From contig NZ_LBHJ01000004.1 in the NCBI RefSeq assembly GCF_001006305.1, forward strand, positions 496,001 to 560,000: 64,000 bases of DNA, given 5' to 3'. Source of the stretch: Silvibacterium bohemicum. Lineage in GTDB: Bacteria; Acidobacteriota; Terriglobia; Terriglobales; Acidobacteriaceae. The position numbers and the translations under genes are program-made. The notes below the pieces were generated by a model, which saw nothing but the letters and a program-made list of their open reading frames with translations, did not search any database and was not told where the DNA came from. Shown one piece after another: positions 8,898-18,900 of the stretch (positions are counted from its first letter, which is position 1; every line of letters begins with the position of its first letter).

Positions 8898-10079
8898 ATG
8901 CAGATCGACGCTATCCAAGCCGCTCTTCGCGAACAGGCCATAGATGCCTGGCTCTTCTACGATCACCACCATCGGGATCCCATTTCTTACCGCATCCTCG
9001 GCCTGCCCGCGAATGCGCACGTCACCCGTCGCTGGTACTATGTGATTCCCGCAGAAGGAGAGCCGCGTAAGCTGGTGCACCGCATCGAATCCGGACGACT
9101 GGATTCCCTGCCTGGATCGAAGGGTGTGTATTCCTCGTGGCAGGAGCTCGAGACCGGCCTCGACGCCATGCTTCAGCCCTACACCACGCTAGCCATGCAG
9201 TACTCGCCGCGCAATGCCATCATGTACGTCTCGATGGTCGACGCAGGCACCGTCGAGGTCCTGCGCGAATTCGGAAAAAATATTGTGAGCTCGGCCGACC
9301 TGGTCAGCCGCTTCGAAGCGATTTTGACTCCAGAGCAAATTGCCAGTCACTACGAGGCTCAGGCAGCCATCGACCAGATCCTCGCCGAAGGCTTTCGCGA
9401 GATCGGGCGGCGGGTTCGTCCTGCAAATGGCAATCCTCAGCGAGTCACGGAGTACGACATCGTGCAATGGCTTTCGGAGGCGATGCGCCGCTCCGACCTG
9501 GTTTGGGAAAACGGCCCCAATGTTTCCGTCAACGCAAACAGCTCCGACTCTCATTACGAGCCGACCGCCGAAGGGTCAAAGGAGATCCACGACGGCGACT
9601 TCGTGCTCATCGATATCTGGGGGCGCAAGAATCGTCCCGGCACCTGCTTCTACGACATCACCTGGACGGGCGTGGTCGGCCGCGAGCCATCCGAGCGCGA
9701 GAAGAGAGTTTTCGAAGTTGTCAAAGGCGCCCGCGATGCGGCCGTCAAAGCCGTCAAGGATGCATTTTACGCCAGGGAGCCCATCGCTGGATGGCAGGCC
9801 GACGATGCCGCACGCGCAGTCATCCAGGAGGCCGGCTTCGGCCAGTATTTCACCCATCGCACCGGCCACAATATCGGCAACGATATCCACGGCAGCGGCG
9901 CTCACCTCGACAACCTGGAAACCCACGACGAGCGCCTCATCCTGCCTAACACCTGCTTTTCCGTGGAGCCAGGCGTTTATCTCGATACCTTCGGCATACG
10001 CAGCGAGCTGAACATGATCACCACCGCGGAAAGGGCCTCGGCCACCGGCCGCATTCAACAGGAGCTGGTGAGAATCTAG
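8898..10079 (+). CDS. M24 family metallopeptidase (Xaa-Pro peptidase-like)
   Basis: A 393-residue two-domain protein of the pita-bread M24 family (aminopeptidase P/prolidase-like). The N-terminal creatinase-like domain is followed by the metal domain. Ligand-bearing motifs are visible: VLIDIWGRK with the first Asp near residue 238, a second Asp in CFYDITWTG, HRTGHNIGNDIHG near residue 320, and Glu-containing FSVEPGVYL and GIRSELNM. The GGGAG site 8 nt before ATG 8898 supports the start. No signal peptide, so cytosolic. Likely role: release of N-terminal residues preceding proline from peptides. It sits alone, followed by two small membrane genes. Confidence 0.88.
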   Translation: MQIDAIQAALREQAIDAWLFYDHHHRDPISYRILGLPANAHVTRRWYYVIPAEGEPRKLVHRIESGRLDSLPGSKGVYSSWQELETGLDAMLQPYTTLAMQYSPRNAIMYVSMVDAGTVEVLREFGKNIVSSADLVSRFEAILTPEQIASHYEAQAAIDQILAEGFREIGRRVRPANGNPQRVTEYDIVQWLSEAMRRSDLVWENGPNVSVNANSSDSHYEPTAEGSKEIHDGDFVLIDIWGRKNRPGTCFYDITWTGVVGREPSEREKRVFEVVKGARDAAVKAVKDAFYAREPIAGWQADDAARAVIQEAGFGQYFTHRTGHNIGNDIHGSGAHLDNLETHDERLILPNTCFSVEPGVYLDTFGIRSELNMITTAERASATGRIQQELVRI

Positions 10080-10135
10080 AGTCGACTCTCGCCGGAGGCG
10101 TGAAAGCCGCCGCATCCTGTATATTCAAGAAAGAG

Positions 10136-10540
10136 ATGGCCTCCAAGGTTCAAGTGCCCGCGAAGACCCAGACGCAGGGCTTTCAATATTCCGCGCTGAT
10201 CGTAGGCTGGCTGGTTCCCGGAGCAGGCCATGTTTTGACTGGCCGCTGGCTCCGCGGCCTGCTGCTCTTCGTGTCTATCGCGACGATGTTCTGGCTGGGC
10301 ATCGCGATGCAGGGCAAGCTCTATCTGCCCAACACCGGTGACGTTCTGGATATGCTCGGCTTTGCCGGCGATCTGGGCAACGGCCTGTTTTATGCGCTGG
10401 GACGCTTTCTCGACCTTGGTCACGGCGCGGTACAGATTGCCACCGCAGACTACGGCACCAAGTTCATCGTGGTGGCAGGCTTGCTGAACTTTATCTCCGC
10501 CGTAGACGCGCATAACCTGCGGATCGGCAGGAAAATCTGA
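10136..10540 (+). CDS. Small integral membrane protein, DUF6677-like
   Basis: A 134-residue membrane protein of unknown function. Hydrophobic segments are centred on GWLVPGAGHVLTGRWLRG, LLLFVSIATMFWLGIA, and a C-terminal FIVVAGLLNFISAVDA. I recall similar short proteins from acidobacterial genomes (DUF6677-type), but I cannot verify that here. The start at 10136 follows a purine-rich AAGAAAGAG. A GTG at 10100 would add 12 residues but sits 1 nt from its only SD-like motif. The stop overlaps the start of a second small membrane gene (10540), so the pair is translationally coupled and probably forms one unit. Confidence 0.65.
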   Translation: MASKVQVPAKTQTQGFQYSALIVGWLVPGAGHVLTGRWLRGLLLFVSIATMFWLGIAMQGKLYLPNTGDVLDMLGFAGDLGNGLFYALGRFLDLGHGAVQIATADYGTKFIVVAGLLNFISAVDAHNLRIGRKI

Positions 10541-10719
10541 TGTTCGCTCCCACACACTTCACCGCCGTTCTTCTTTTCGCCACCTTCGCCTCGGTAGTCT
10601 TCGGGATTACGCAGCGGTCCACTCCAAAGGCGATGGTTCGCTATGGCCTTTACTGCTGGGTGATGTTTGTCGGAGTGGTGATTGCCGCCAGTTGGGCGAT
10701 GTGGCTTATCCGGCGCTAG
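10540..10719 (+). CDS. 59-residue two-TM membrane protein
   Basis: A short gene whose ATG overlaps the TGA of the preceding membrane gene (ATGA). The product is 59 residues with two hydrophobic helices, FTAVLLFATFASVVFGI (residues 7-23) and GLYCWVMFVGVVIAASWAMW. A positively charged turn (QRSTPKAMVR) lies between them, and the protein ends in IRR. The coupled start, the clean frame to TAG at 10719 and the two-helix pattern support a real gene. It ends 15 nt before the convergent GNAT gene. No family is recognised; a two-subunit membrane unit with the upstream protein is an inference. Confidence 0.7.
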   Translation: MFAPTHFTAVLLFATFASVVFGITQRSTPKAMVRYGLYCWVMFVGVVIAASWAMWLIRR

Positions 10720-10734
10720 CCGGACACTCAATCA

Positions 10735-11712
10735 CTATTTCTTTCGTTCCCACAGAACCGCATCGAAGCTGTGCATCTCCACGAAGCCGGCATGGCGGTA
10801 CAGAGAAACCGCGCCTTCATTCCCCTCGGTGACGGTCAAAGTCAGCGCCCGAAACTCCCGGCGACGGATGTCGTCCACACACGCATCGATCAGAATGCGG
10901 CCGCAACCGCGGCCCTGGTAAGGCCGGGCAACGCAGAGCTGGGTAATGTGCGCTACATCTTCGCGGACCCGCGAGCAGAGCAGTACTCCGGCCAACTCAT
11001 GACTGCCCGGCCGCACCAGAACCCGCGAAGCTGCGGGGTCGAAGAAGCCGCAACCGGGAAAACGCACAATGTTATGCAGAAAGCGGAGCGAACCAGCCAC
11101 GCTCCTGTATTGGTCGTTGATATGGCTGTCCAGATGGCCTTCGTAGGCTGTGGATATCAGATGGGCCGCTGGGTTGAAGTCCTCGTCTTTCCAAGGCCGC
11201 ATGACAAGGTCGTCGGGCAGCTTGCGCACGATGCGCGGACCTGTTTTGTCCCGGACGGACAGACGCAGAAAGAGACGCTTGGAAGTCTCGAATCCTGCAG
11301 AACGAAAAACACCGATGTGCAATCCATGGGGATGAAGCAACAGCTGCGACTCGATGCGGTCCACACCGGGCGAATTCTGCAGCAGCTCGATCAGGTTTTC
11401 CAGCAGCCGGTTCTCAACTTCGGTAGCGGTGGCATCGGAGTTATGCGGGGGCACCGCAAAGACATCTCCGATTACTGCCTTGTGATCTTCGTAAACACAA
11501 AAGACGTATCCGGAGATCCGTCCGCCCTCGATAGCAACATACCCCGGCAGCACGCGGGAATCGAGATACTGCAGCAACAGATTCGCTGACGCCCGATAAT
11601 CCCACTCCAGCCGTTCGCTCCATACCCGCGCTTCAGCTTCCAGCAGGGAGCGTAGGCTGGCAGCGGAGAAGTGCCGCAAATCGAGAATTTCGAGTTGGAG
11701 CGCGGGAGTCAT
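10735..11712 (-). CDS. GNAT family N-acetyltransferase
   Basis: A 325-residue protein with a C-terminal GNAT fold. The acetyl-CoA pyrophosphate loop is PYQGRGCGRILI (Q/RxxGxG/A type), followed by EFRALTLTVTEGNEGAVSLYRHAGF, the usual strand-helix end of the domain. The N-terminal half also looks GNAT-like (YVAIEGGRISGYVFCVYE, VIGDVFAVPPH), so this may be a double-GNAT protein with one degenerate copy. The substrate is unknown. It is convergent with the small membrane genes and not obviously in an operon. Confidence 0.8.
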   Translation of the reverse strand: MTPALQLEILDLRHFSAASLRSLLEAEARVWSERLEWDYRASANLLLQYLDSRVLPGYVAIEGGRISGYVFCVYEDHKAVIGDVFAVPPHNSDATATEVENRLLENLIELLQNSPGVDRIESQLLLHPHGLHIGVFRSAGFETSKRLFLRLSVRDKTGPRIVRKLPDDLVMRPWKDEDFNPAAHLISTAYEGHLDSHINDQYRSVAGSLRFLHNIVRFPGCGFFDPAASRVLVRPGSHELAGVLLCSRVREDVAHITQLCVARPYQGRGCGRILIDACVDDIRRREFRALTLTVTEGNEGAVSLYRHAGFVEMHSFDAVLWERKK

Positions 11713-11976
11713 TGCAGTATTTCGATGTTAAGGCAAAGGGACGTTTGCCGTTAACGCGATCCTTGCCTCCGGCATCAATGAGGTGCTGAGAATGAAAGGC
11801 TGCATCCGCCAAATCCAGCAACGGAACGGAGCGTTCTATGCCGCCTCCGCCCGAAATCCATCTTCGTCACCTGTTGAGATAGACGAGCTATGCCATCCTG
11901 AAGGTGCAAATTACTGATTTCACTTCGCACATCTCGAAGATATTCCAAGTACGGCAGCCGCCTCGGGACAAGGCGC

Positions 11977-13755
11977 TTATTTGGCAGTGGAAACAGAGTA
12001 CACAATTAAGTCTTGTGCTGGATACGTGAAAAGCGGCTCGTAGGTTCGACCTTGTAACAGGTGATTCAGCTGATCGACATAACTCCCGCGAACAATGAGC
12101 AAATGCTGCTGAGGCGGAACCCCGTCATGCTCGTAGTTCACGACCTCATGGTTGCGATAGAACGAGAGACCATACTCCACGTCTCGGCGCACCCTGTATA
12201 CAGCCACAGTCCCACCCGGAGGCAAAATCTCGTCGATAATCTTTGCCAAAGGCCGCGCGGAATAAGTGAGATCGATCAGGGTAATGTTTCGCTTTGTACC
12301 CGCTATGGCATGGATGCCAAAAAACGGCCCTACGCCGAAAAGGTAAAGCAGCATGATGACTAAAGGCACCATGGTCGCGATCCGCAGCCGCTTCAGCCCA
12401 AAGCGATAGACGGTGATGAGAATAAAGACCGCTGCCGCAAATGCGGTCATTGCTCCCGCAATCACCGCGCTCGCCGGAGGCATGGCCTCGGGATGCTGCA
12501 AATGCAGTGGCAGAAGAATCACAAATGCCGTCAGCAGCCCGGTCAACAGCGCATGGGGGATAAGGAGCCATGCCTTTAACCCGCGCTCGCGCATGCGGTT
12601 GAGATAATCGCCGGTCAGGATGGTCAGAGGAGGGATCGAAGGCAGGATGTAACCGGGAAGCTTGGACTGCGAGAAGGAAAAGAAGACGATGGGAACCAAT
12701 GCCCAGAGCACCAGAAACTCCGGAAAGGCATCGCCGGCGCGAAAGGTTCCCATGTAATGCCCCTTGGCGCGTCTCGCTCGCCACTCCGCAATCGATCCTC
12801 GGACCGCATCGCTGAAAGCGGCAATGGCGATGACTGCCCACGGGGTCAGCGAAAGCAAAACGATTGGCAGATAGAACCAGAAAGACTGCTCGTGCTGGAA
12901 GCGATTGGTGGCGAAGCGTTCCAGATTGTGCTCAAGGAAAAAAACGTGCAGGAAATTGGGGTTGCGCTTCTGAACCGCAATAAACCACGGCAGCACCATG
13001 GCCAGATAAAGAACCACGCCCGGCCACCAGATAGTCCTTCGCAAGATCGACCATTCGCGCCGCAGCGCCGCAAACGCAATCAGGATCACCAGCGCGAGAA
13101 AAGGCGCCACCGGTCCCTTGGCCAGCGTCGCAGCGCCAACGAAGAAATACAGGTCGAAGAGCCAGAACTTGCTGTCGGTCTCGTACCAGGCATACCAACC
13201 GAGCATCCCGATACAGAGCGGCGCAGCCAACTGCATATCCGTCGAAGCGCCCCGGGCGAAGGCGATAATACCCGCCGAAGCCGCCGTAATGAGCGCAGCG
13301 TCGAGCTGGCCGCCGCGACGAAATCGCCGTATGTGGAGATAAATCAGAGTTACGAGAATGAACGCAAAGCTGGCCGAAGGCAGACGCGCCGACCAGTCAT
13401 GCACGCCGAACTCCCGGAAGGAAAACATCGCCCGCCAATAGTAGAGAGCGGGCTTTTCCAGCCACGGCCGGCCCCAGAGGATCGGCGTGACGTAGTCGCG
13501 CCGCGCCAACATCTCCCGCGCCACCTGGGCATATCGGGGCTCATCGGCCCCCACCAGCCCGATGCCGGCGCCGCCAAAAATCGGCACCAGTCCGTAAAAG
13601 AGAAAGAACGAAGTCAGGATAAAAAGCGTAGCCGCTTCGAGGGTTGTCGCGAGCGACGGAAAACGACCCAGCAGACTATTTGGATTCTGCGATAGAGCTT
13701 TGATTCTGGAAGAAATACCCACTGTTCTCTTGATCTCGAAAGGAACTCCCGACAA
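11977..13755 (-). CDS. ArnT/PMT-like membrane glycosyltransferase
   Basis: A 592-residue multi-pass protein of the GT-C fold (ArnT/dolichyl-phosphate-mannose mannosyltransferase superfamily). The diagnostic first periplasmic loop is present: GADEPRYAQVAREMLARRDY with the catalytic-type Asp-Glu, then WLEKPALYYW. About ten hydrophobic segments follow, and a C-terminal soluble domain of about 120 residues ends the protein. These enzymes move a sugar from a polyprenyl-phosphate carrier to lipid A, protein or another acceptor outside the membrane. The acceptor here is unknown. The frame opens with a TTG at 13755 lacking an SD; GTG at 13722 is an alternative start. Confidence 0.82.
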   Translation of the reverse strand: MSGVPFEIKRTVGISSRIKALSQNPNSLLGRFPSLATTLEAATLFILTSFFLFYGLVPIFGGAGIGLVGADEPRYAQVAREMLARRDYVTPILWGRPWLEKPALYYWRAMFSFREFGVHDWSARLPSASFAFILVTLIYLHIRRFRRGGQLDAALITAASAGIIAFARGASTDMQLAAPLCIGMLGWYAWYETDSKFWLFDLYFFVGAATLAKGPVAPFLALVILIAFAALRREWSILRRTIWWPGVVLYLAMVLPWFIAVQKRNPNFLHVFFLEHNLERFATNRFQHEQSFWFYLPIVLLSLTPWAVIAIAAFSDAVRGSIAEWRARRAKGHYMGTFRAGDAFPEFLVLWALVPIVFFSFSQSKLPGYILPSIPPLTILTGDYLNRMRERGLKAWLLIPHALLTGLLTAFVILLPLHLQHPEAMPPASAVIAGAMTAFAAAVFILITVYRFGLKRLRIATMVPLVIMLLYLFGVGPFFGIHAIAGTKRNITLIDLTYSARPLAKIIDEILPPGGTVAVYRVRRDVEYGLSFYRNHEVVNYEHDGVPPQQHLLIVRGSYVDQLNHLLQGRTYEPLFTYPAQDLIVYSVSTAK

Positions 13756-13824
13756 GGCTAACAGATTGAGTCGAGTAACAGAGTAAAGGCGGCAGGTCTT
13801 ACAGGCGGAATCGTGGGGCGAAGC

Positions 13825-14811
13825 TCATACGACAACGCCCGCGGAGTGCATGGAATTGCGCGCTGTCGCCCGTAGGAGATCCAGGATACGGCTTTCCGCC
13901 GCAGACAATGGCCCGTCGATGGTGCAGCCGCTCGCATGCAGATGGCCGCCACCGCCAAGCCCCTCCGCGATGCCCGCCACGTCGATCGATCCCTTACTGC
14001 GGATCGAAAGACGCACGCGTCGATTCGGAAGCTCGCGCAAAAATACGGCGACATCGACCCCGGAAATCGAAATCGCGTAGTTCACCAATCCTTCGCAGTC
14101 TTCCTCGGCAGCCGAGGTCCGCATCATGTCGTTGTGGGTGACCCACATCCAGGCCAGTCGCCCTTCGCGCCGCAGATTCGAAAGCGCAGCTCCTAAAAGC
14201 AGCATCTTGGAAGTCGGGTTCGAGAAATAAGTATGTTGCGCAATGGTGGTCGGGTTTGCCCCTTGGCGCACCAGATCGCCGGCCAGCTCAAACGTATGAG
14301 CGTCGGTGCCCGCGTAGCAGAAAGAACCGGTATCGGTGAGCACCGCCGTGTACAAGCAGGTCGCCATTTCGGTGGTTACGCGCACTCCAGCCAGGGTAGC
14401 CAGATCGTAGACCATCTCCGCAACAGCGCAGGCGTCATTGTCGATCCAGTTGATGGCGCCAAAAATACGGCCGCTTACGTGATGGTCGATGTTGATGATG
14501 AAGCGGTCTTCGAGCCCCTGCAGCCGGGAACGCTCGATGCCGTCGCACTCCAGCAGGATGACCGCGTCATAGTCGCCCTCCACACACTCCACCTGGCGGA
14601 TGGACGAGGCGCACGGAAGACCGCGATAGATCAGCGGCACGCCGTCGCATGACACCATATCCACCTGCTTCCCCAGCTGATCCAGGATCATGCCGCAAGC
14701 CAGAATCGATCCGACGGCGTCTCCATCCGGCCGCGCGTGCGCGGAGATCAGGAACCGCTCGCCACCGTGGATGGCCTGGAGAACCGCGTGGATGTCATCG
14801 AACTTCTGCAT
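13825..14811 (-). CDS. nrnA: DHH/DHHA1 phosphoesterase, NrnA-like
   Basis: A 328-residue DHH-family phosphoesterase. Motif I is AHARPDGDAVGS (metal-binding His and Asp residues), the DHH motif is NIDHHVSGRIFG, and the C-terminal DHHA1 domain carries GGGGHLHASGC. NrnA-type proteins degrade short oligoribonucleotides and dephosphorylate pAp. Its place at the end of the rimP-nusA-infB-rbfA run is the common arrangement in many bacteria. It lies 33 nt downstream of rbfA, so it is probably cotranscribed. Length and motif spacing are normal. Confidence 0.9.
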   Translation of the reverse strand: MQKFDDIHAVLQAIHGGERFLISAHARPDGDAVGSILACGMILDQLGKQVDMVSCDGVPLIYRGLPCASSIRQVECVEGDYDAVILLECDGIERSRLQGLEDRFIINIDHHVSGRIFGAINWIDNDACAVAEMVYDLATLAGVRVTTEMATCLYTAVLTDTGSFCYAGTDAHTFELAGDLVRQGANPTTIAQHTYFSNPTSKMLLLGAALSNLRREGRLAWMWVTHNDMMRTSAAEEDCEGLVNYAISISGVDVAVFLRELPNRRVRLSIRSKGSIDVAGIAEGLGGGGHLHASGCTIDGPLSAAESRILDLLRATARNSMHSAGVVV

Positions 14812-14844
14812 CAGGTATGGGCCCTAAACTCCTACTCGGACGAA

Positions 14845-15225
14845 CTATTCCTTCGGCGCTTCCTTCTGGCGCCGGCGCTGGCGGCCCAGCAGCTCATCGA
14901 TTCGAGCCTTCATTTTTTCGGAACGGTCGATGTGGAAGGTCAAATCCGGCACATGCTTCTTCCCGGTGCGCTCCAAGAGCTCATGGCGGATGTATCCGCG
15001 CGCGGCCATCAGCCCATCGATGGTCTTCGCTTCTTCCTCGGTGCCGCCGTCGACCGCGACATAGATTAGGGCCGATTTACCACCGGGGTTCAACAGCACC
15101 TGGGTTACATATGCAAAGCTGATACGCGGATCGGAGAGCTCACCTTCGATCATTGCGCCAATTTCCTCGCGAAGCGTCTCCGCGACACGATCCTGATGGT
15201 ACTTCCGAGCCCTCTGTTCCGGCAT
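14845..15225 (-). CDS. rbfA: Ribosome-binding factor A
   Basis: RbfA, 126 residues, is a KH-fold factor that helps mature the 16S rRNA 5' end in the 30S subunit. The family pattern is clear: RVAETLREEIGAMIEGELSDPRI, then FAYVTQVLLNPGGKSALIYVAV, and LERTGKKHVPDLTFHIDRSEK near the end. The tail is Arg/Lys-rich. ATG 15225 is preceded by GGGGAAG at 7 nt. It lies between the DUF503 gene and nrnA in the infB operon. Confidence 0.93.
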   Translation of the reverse strand: MPEQRARKYHQDRVAETLREEIGAMIEGELSDPRISFAYVTQVLLNPGGKSALIYVAVDGGTEEEAKTIDGLMAARGYIRHELLERTGKKHVPDLTFHIDRSEKMKARIDELLGRQRRRQKEAPKE

Positions 15226-15305
15226 CTAAAACTTCCCCTAGCTAAACTTCTGAGAATATCAGATGAAAGATGCCTGACAAAGCGGCTCGTTGAAAATAAA
15301 ACCAC

Positions 15306-15605
15306 TTACGCATCTTCCAAAAAGTCCCACCACGCATCGGCGACGATGGCGCCCAAATCGTTGGCGATGCGGTTCACCGCGGCCTCGACCTGCTGCATCT
15401 GCCCAGTGAGATAATCGCGCGAACCGGAGATAGCGGCAATCCCGATGGTCGCGGAGCGCCAGGTAACTGCCTCGTCCAGCTCGGCGACTGAGATATTGAA
15501 GCCGTAACCAAGCTTTTCCTTCAAGCTTCGGACGACCTGCCGCCGGTCTTTCAGCGATTGTGCATGCTCAATGCGCAGCTCGATGGTCATCGCAGCAACC
15601 GGCAT
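15306..15605 (-). CDS. DUF503 family protein
   Basis: A 99-residue DUF503 (YlxP-like) protein. Characteristic elements are IEHAQSLKDRRQVVRSLKEKL and the FNISVAELDE strand, with a C-terminal helix ending LGAIVADAWWDFLEDA. Family members sit between infB and rbfA in many genomes, as here, and are thought to take part in ribosome assembly or function, but the role is not settled. The start at 15605 is supported by a GGGAGG site 5 nt upstream. Confidence 0.85.
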   Translation of the reverse strand: MPVAAMTIELRIEHAQSLKDRRQVVRSLKEKLGYGFNISVAELDEAVTWRSATIGIAAISGSRDYLTGQMQQVEAAVNRIANDLGAIVADAWWDFLEDA

Positions 15606-15841
15606 CTTCGCCTCCCATTTCTAATACAGGATATCGAAGGGCTGCACAGACTCGTAACTCCGCTCTTTGTTCGTCATTCAGAATCTCAGAGCTGCGACCA
15701 ACCAACATCGCCGAGATTTTTCGCTGGCGCTCAGAATAATGTCGCTGGCCCATGCCAGCGGTGAGCCAGCGCAACTGATACTCAACAAAAAGCGGCCAGC
15801 GATACCGGATCAGCACTGAGCTGACCGAAGGATCGCTGACC

Positions 15842-15901
15842 GCCTTTTCGCTAACCGCTTCTTAGCTGACCGGACTTTCGCTAGCCGCTTCTTAGCCGAC
15901 C
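15842..15901. repeat. Two tandem 30-bp repeats just after infB
   Basis: Units at 15842-15871 and 15872-15901 match at about 25 of 30 positions and share the core TTTCGCTA.CCGCTTCTTAGC. A partial third element (GCTGACCG at 15835-15842, CTGACCGAAGG at 15821-15831) extends the pattern leftwards. The right unit touches the infB stop codon. It is not part of a recognisable gene. Confidence 0.7.
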
Positions 15902-18900
15902 TAGCTCGCCGTCAACTCCGCCGCCACCTTCTCGGTTACGAAAGCCTCGATGGTGTCGCCGACCTGGATGTCGGTGAAGTTTGAGATGCCCACGCCGCAC
16001 TCCATGCCGTTGGTGACTTCCTTGGCATCGTCTTTGAAGCGCTTCAGCGAAGAAATCTTGCCCTTGAAGACTGATTCTCCGCCACGCATCAGGCGCGCTT
16101 CCGAGTCGCGCTTGAGTACGCCGTCGAGAACCCGGCAACCGGCGATGGTACCAACCTTGGGAATGCGGAAGACGTTGAGCACTTCCGCGCGACCGAGGTG
16201 GTTCTCCTTGAAGACCGGCTCCAGCAGTCCGAGCATGGCCTTGGTGATCTCGTCCTGCAGCTCGTAGATGATCGAGTGCAAGCGAATCTCGACATCTTCC
16301 TGCTCGGCAAGATCGGCCGACTTGCGGTCCGGCCGCACGTTGAATCCGATGATGATCGCATTCGACGCAGAAGCCAGCAGCACGTCGCTCTCGGTGATCG
16401 CACCCACGCCGGAGTGGATGACCTTGATGCGCACCTTCTCGGTGGACATCTTCTGCAGCGAGTCGGCCAGCACCTGAACCGAGCCGGTGACGTCGCCCTT
16501 GATGATGATCGGCAGTTCCTTGATGCCGGCTTCCTTGATCTTCTCGGCAAGCCCTTCGAGCGAGACGCGGGAGGACTTGGCCAGCTGCGACTCGCGCTCC
16601 TTCATCTTGCGGTACTGCGAGATGACCTTGGCCTTGTCGCGATCCGCCGTGACCAGGAACGTGTCGCCCGCTTCCGGCATGCTCTCGAGACCCAGAATTT
16701 CTACGGGTGTCGAGGGTCCTGCCACTTCGATCGCACGACCTCGGTCGTCGAACATGGCGCGGATCTTGCCGAAGGTGTTGCCGACAATGAAGCTGTCCTG
16801 GTTGCGCAGCGTTCCGTTCTGTACGAGCACCGATGCCACCGCACCGCGTCCGCGATCCAGCTTGGCTTCGATGACCGTTCCGACCGCCGAGCGTCCCGGA
16901 GTTGCCTTGAGGTTGCCGAGATCGGCGACCAGGCAGATCATTTCCAGCAGCAGATCGAGATTCTGCTTCTTCTTCGCCGATACATCGACGAAGACCGTCG
17001 AACCGCCCCACGCTTCGGGAACCAGCCCGCGATCGCCCAACTGCTGCTTCACGCGATCTGGCTGAGCATCGGGCTTATCGATCTTGTTGACGGCCACAAT
17101 GATCGGCACATTCGCGGCCTTGGCGTGATCCACGGCTTCGAGCGTCTGCGGCATCACGCCGTCATCCGCTGCAACCACGATGACGACGATATCGGTGACC
17201 TTCGCGCCGCGCGCACGCATGCGGGTAAAGGCTTCGTGACCCGGCGTATCGAGGAAGACAATCTCGCGGCCAAATGCCGGAGAGCCTTCCTTGTTGATCT
17301 TCACCTTATAAGCGCCGATGTGCTGGGTAATGCCTCCAGCTTCTCCGCCAGCTACGTCAGTTTCGCGGATGGCATCGAGCAGCGAGGTCTTACCGTGATC
17401 GACGTGGCCCATGACCGTGACCACCGGCGGACGGGTGACCTCATGCTCGTCAGGATTTTCCTGCGCCAGCACATTTTCGATGGCTTCGTTCGCCATCTGG
17501 TCTTCGAAGGTGATGATCTCGGTGTCGGCGCCGAACTGATGCGCCACATCCTTGACCAGCTCCGCATCGAGCGACTGGTTGACGGTGACGAATACGCCGC
17601 GCATCAGCAACGTGGCGATCAGATCCTTGCCGCGCACACCCAGCTTCTCAGCCAGGTCTTTCACGCTGATGCCTTCGGTCACTGTAATGGTCCGGGTGAT
17701 CGGCAAAGGCTCAGCTGGAACAACCGCCCCGCCAAATCTTGACGGCGGAGAGAAGCCCTTCATCGGGCCTTCTTTAGTCTTCGGATATTGCTGCCGTCCA
17801 CGGCGGGCGTTAGGTCCCGGACGCTGCGGACGCGGTGCCTCACCGCCGCCAGGCGGCAAAAGTCCAGGTGCGCCGCCGGGGCCAGGGCGCGGGCCGAAGC
17901 CGGGACGCGCTCCCATGCCGGGACGCTGACCGAAGCCGGGACGTGCTCCCGGAGGTCCGCCGCCAGGCTGAGTGCGGGTCGGATGCATCGGGCGCCGTGC
18001 GCCAGGAGCTCCCGGAGGGCCACCCTGGGGACGCTGGCCGTAACCGCCAGGACCGCCGGGTCCACCACCGCCAGGACCGCCCGAAGGCCGGCGATCGAAG
18101 ATCGGACGTCCACGCTGGATCGATCCGCCAGGACCGCCCTGTGCGGTTGGCCCGCTGGGTGCCAGATTGGGTCTTTGTGAAACCGGAACCGGTGGAGGCG
18201 CGGTATAAACCGGCCGCGGTCCGGTCTGCGGCATGATGACACGGCGTGGCGCGACCGTCGGCACCGCCGGAGCGGGCGCAGCTGCCGCTGGAGCTTCCGG
18301 AGTTTCAGCAGCGGCGGCGGGAGCTTCAGGTGTAGATGCCGGCGCTGAAGTAGAGGGAGCTGTGGCCGTGGGTGCAGCGGCAACCACGGGAGGCTTAGCC
18401 GCTACCGGAGCAGCCGGGACCGCGGCACTGACTGCGGGTCTTGATTCTGCCGGGGTAGCTGCCGTTGAAGTGGCTGCTACCGGAGCAACTGCTCCAACCG
18501 GAGGCTTGGCAACGACCGGCCCAGCCGGGGGCTTGGCGGCAATCGCAGGCGTCGGAGGCGGCGCGACAATCGGCGCTGCCTGCCGTGGCTGCGGAACAAT
18601 GCGCCGCGGAGCTGGCTTCGACGGATCCTGACCTGCCACACCCGAGGTTGGCATGCCTGATGTTGTTACAGCCGGAGCTGTCACATTGGGAGTTGCCGCA
18701 TTCGGAGTGCCGAGGCCGGGACCACCGGTACGAGCCGGAGCAGGACTTGAGGAACCCCCGTTGGAAACGGCTGGGGACGGTGCCGAAGGGCTGGCTGCCG
18801 CTGGCGTTGCTGCGGGTGAGCTCGCAGCCGCAGGAGGCGCTGCTGCAACCGTTGCCGTTCCTGCTGGGCGTGGAGCTTGAGCCGCAGACACCGGAGGTAC

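Noticed and set aside
11775-12005. A 76-codon minus-strand frame after the glycosyltransferase
   Set aside because: Overlaps the end of the glycosyltransferase in another frame and has no SD or family pattern; the 264-nt gap at 11713-11976 otherwise shows nothing.
15568-15816. An 82-codon minus-strand frame between infB and the DUF503 gene
   Set aside because: Starts at GTG without SD, overlaps the DUF503 start by 38 nt and has no recognisable family; possible but not supported.
16198-17742. A 514-codon plus-strand frame opposite infB
   Set aside because: Antisense shadow of the IF-2 GTPase region; no domain, no start signals.
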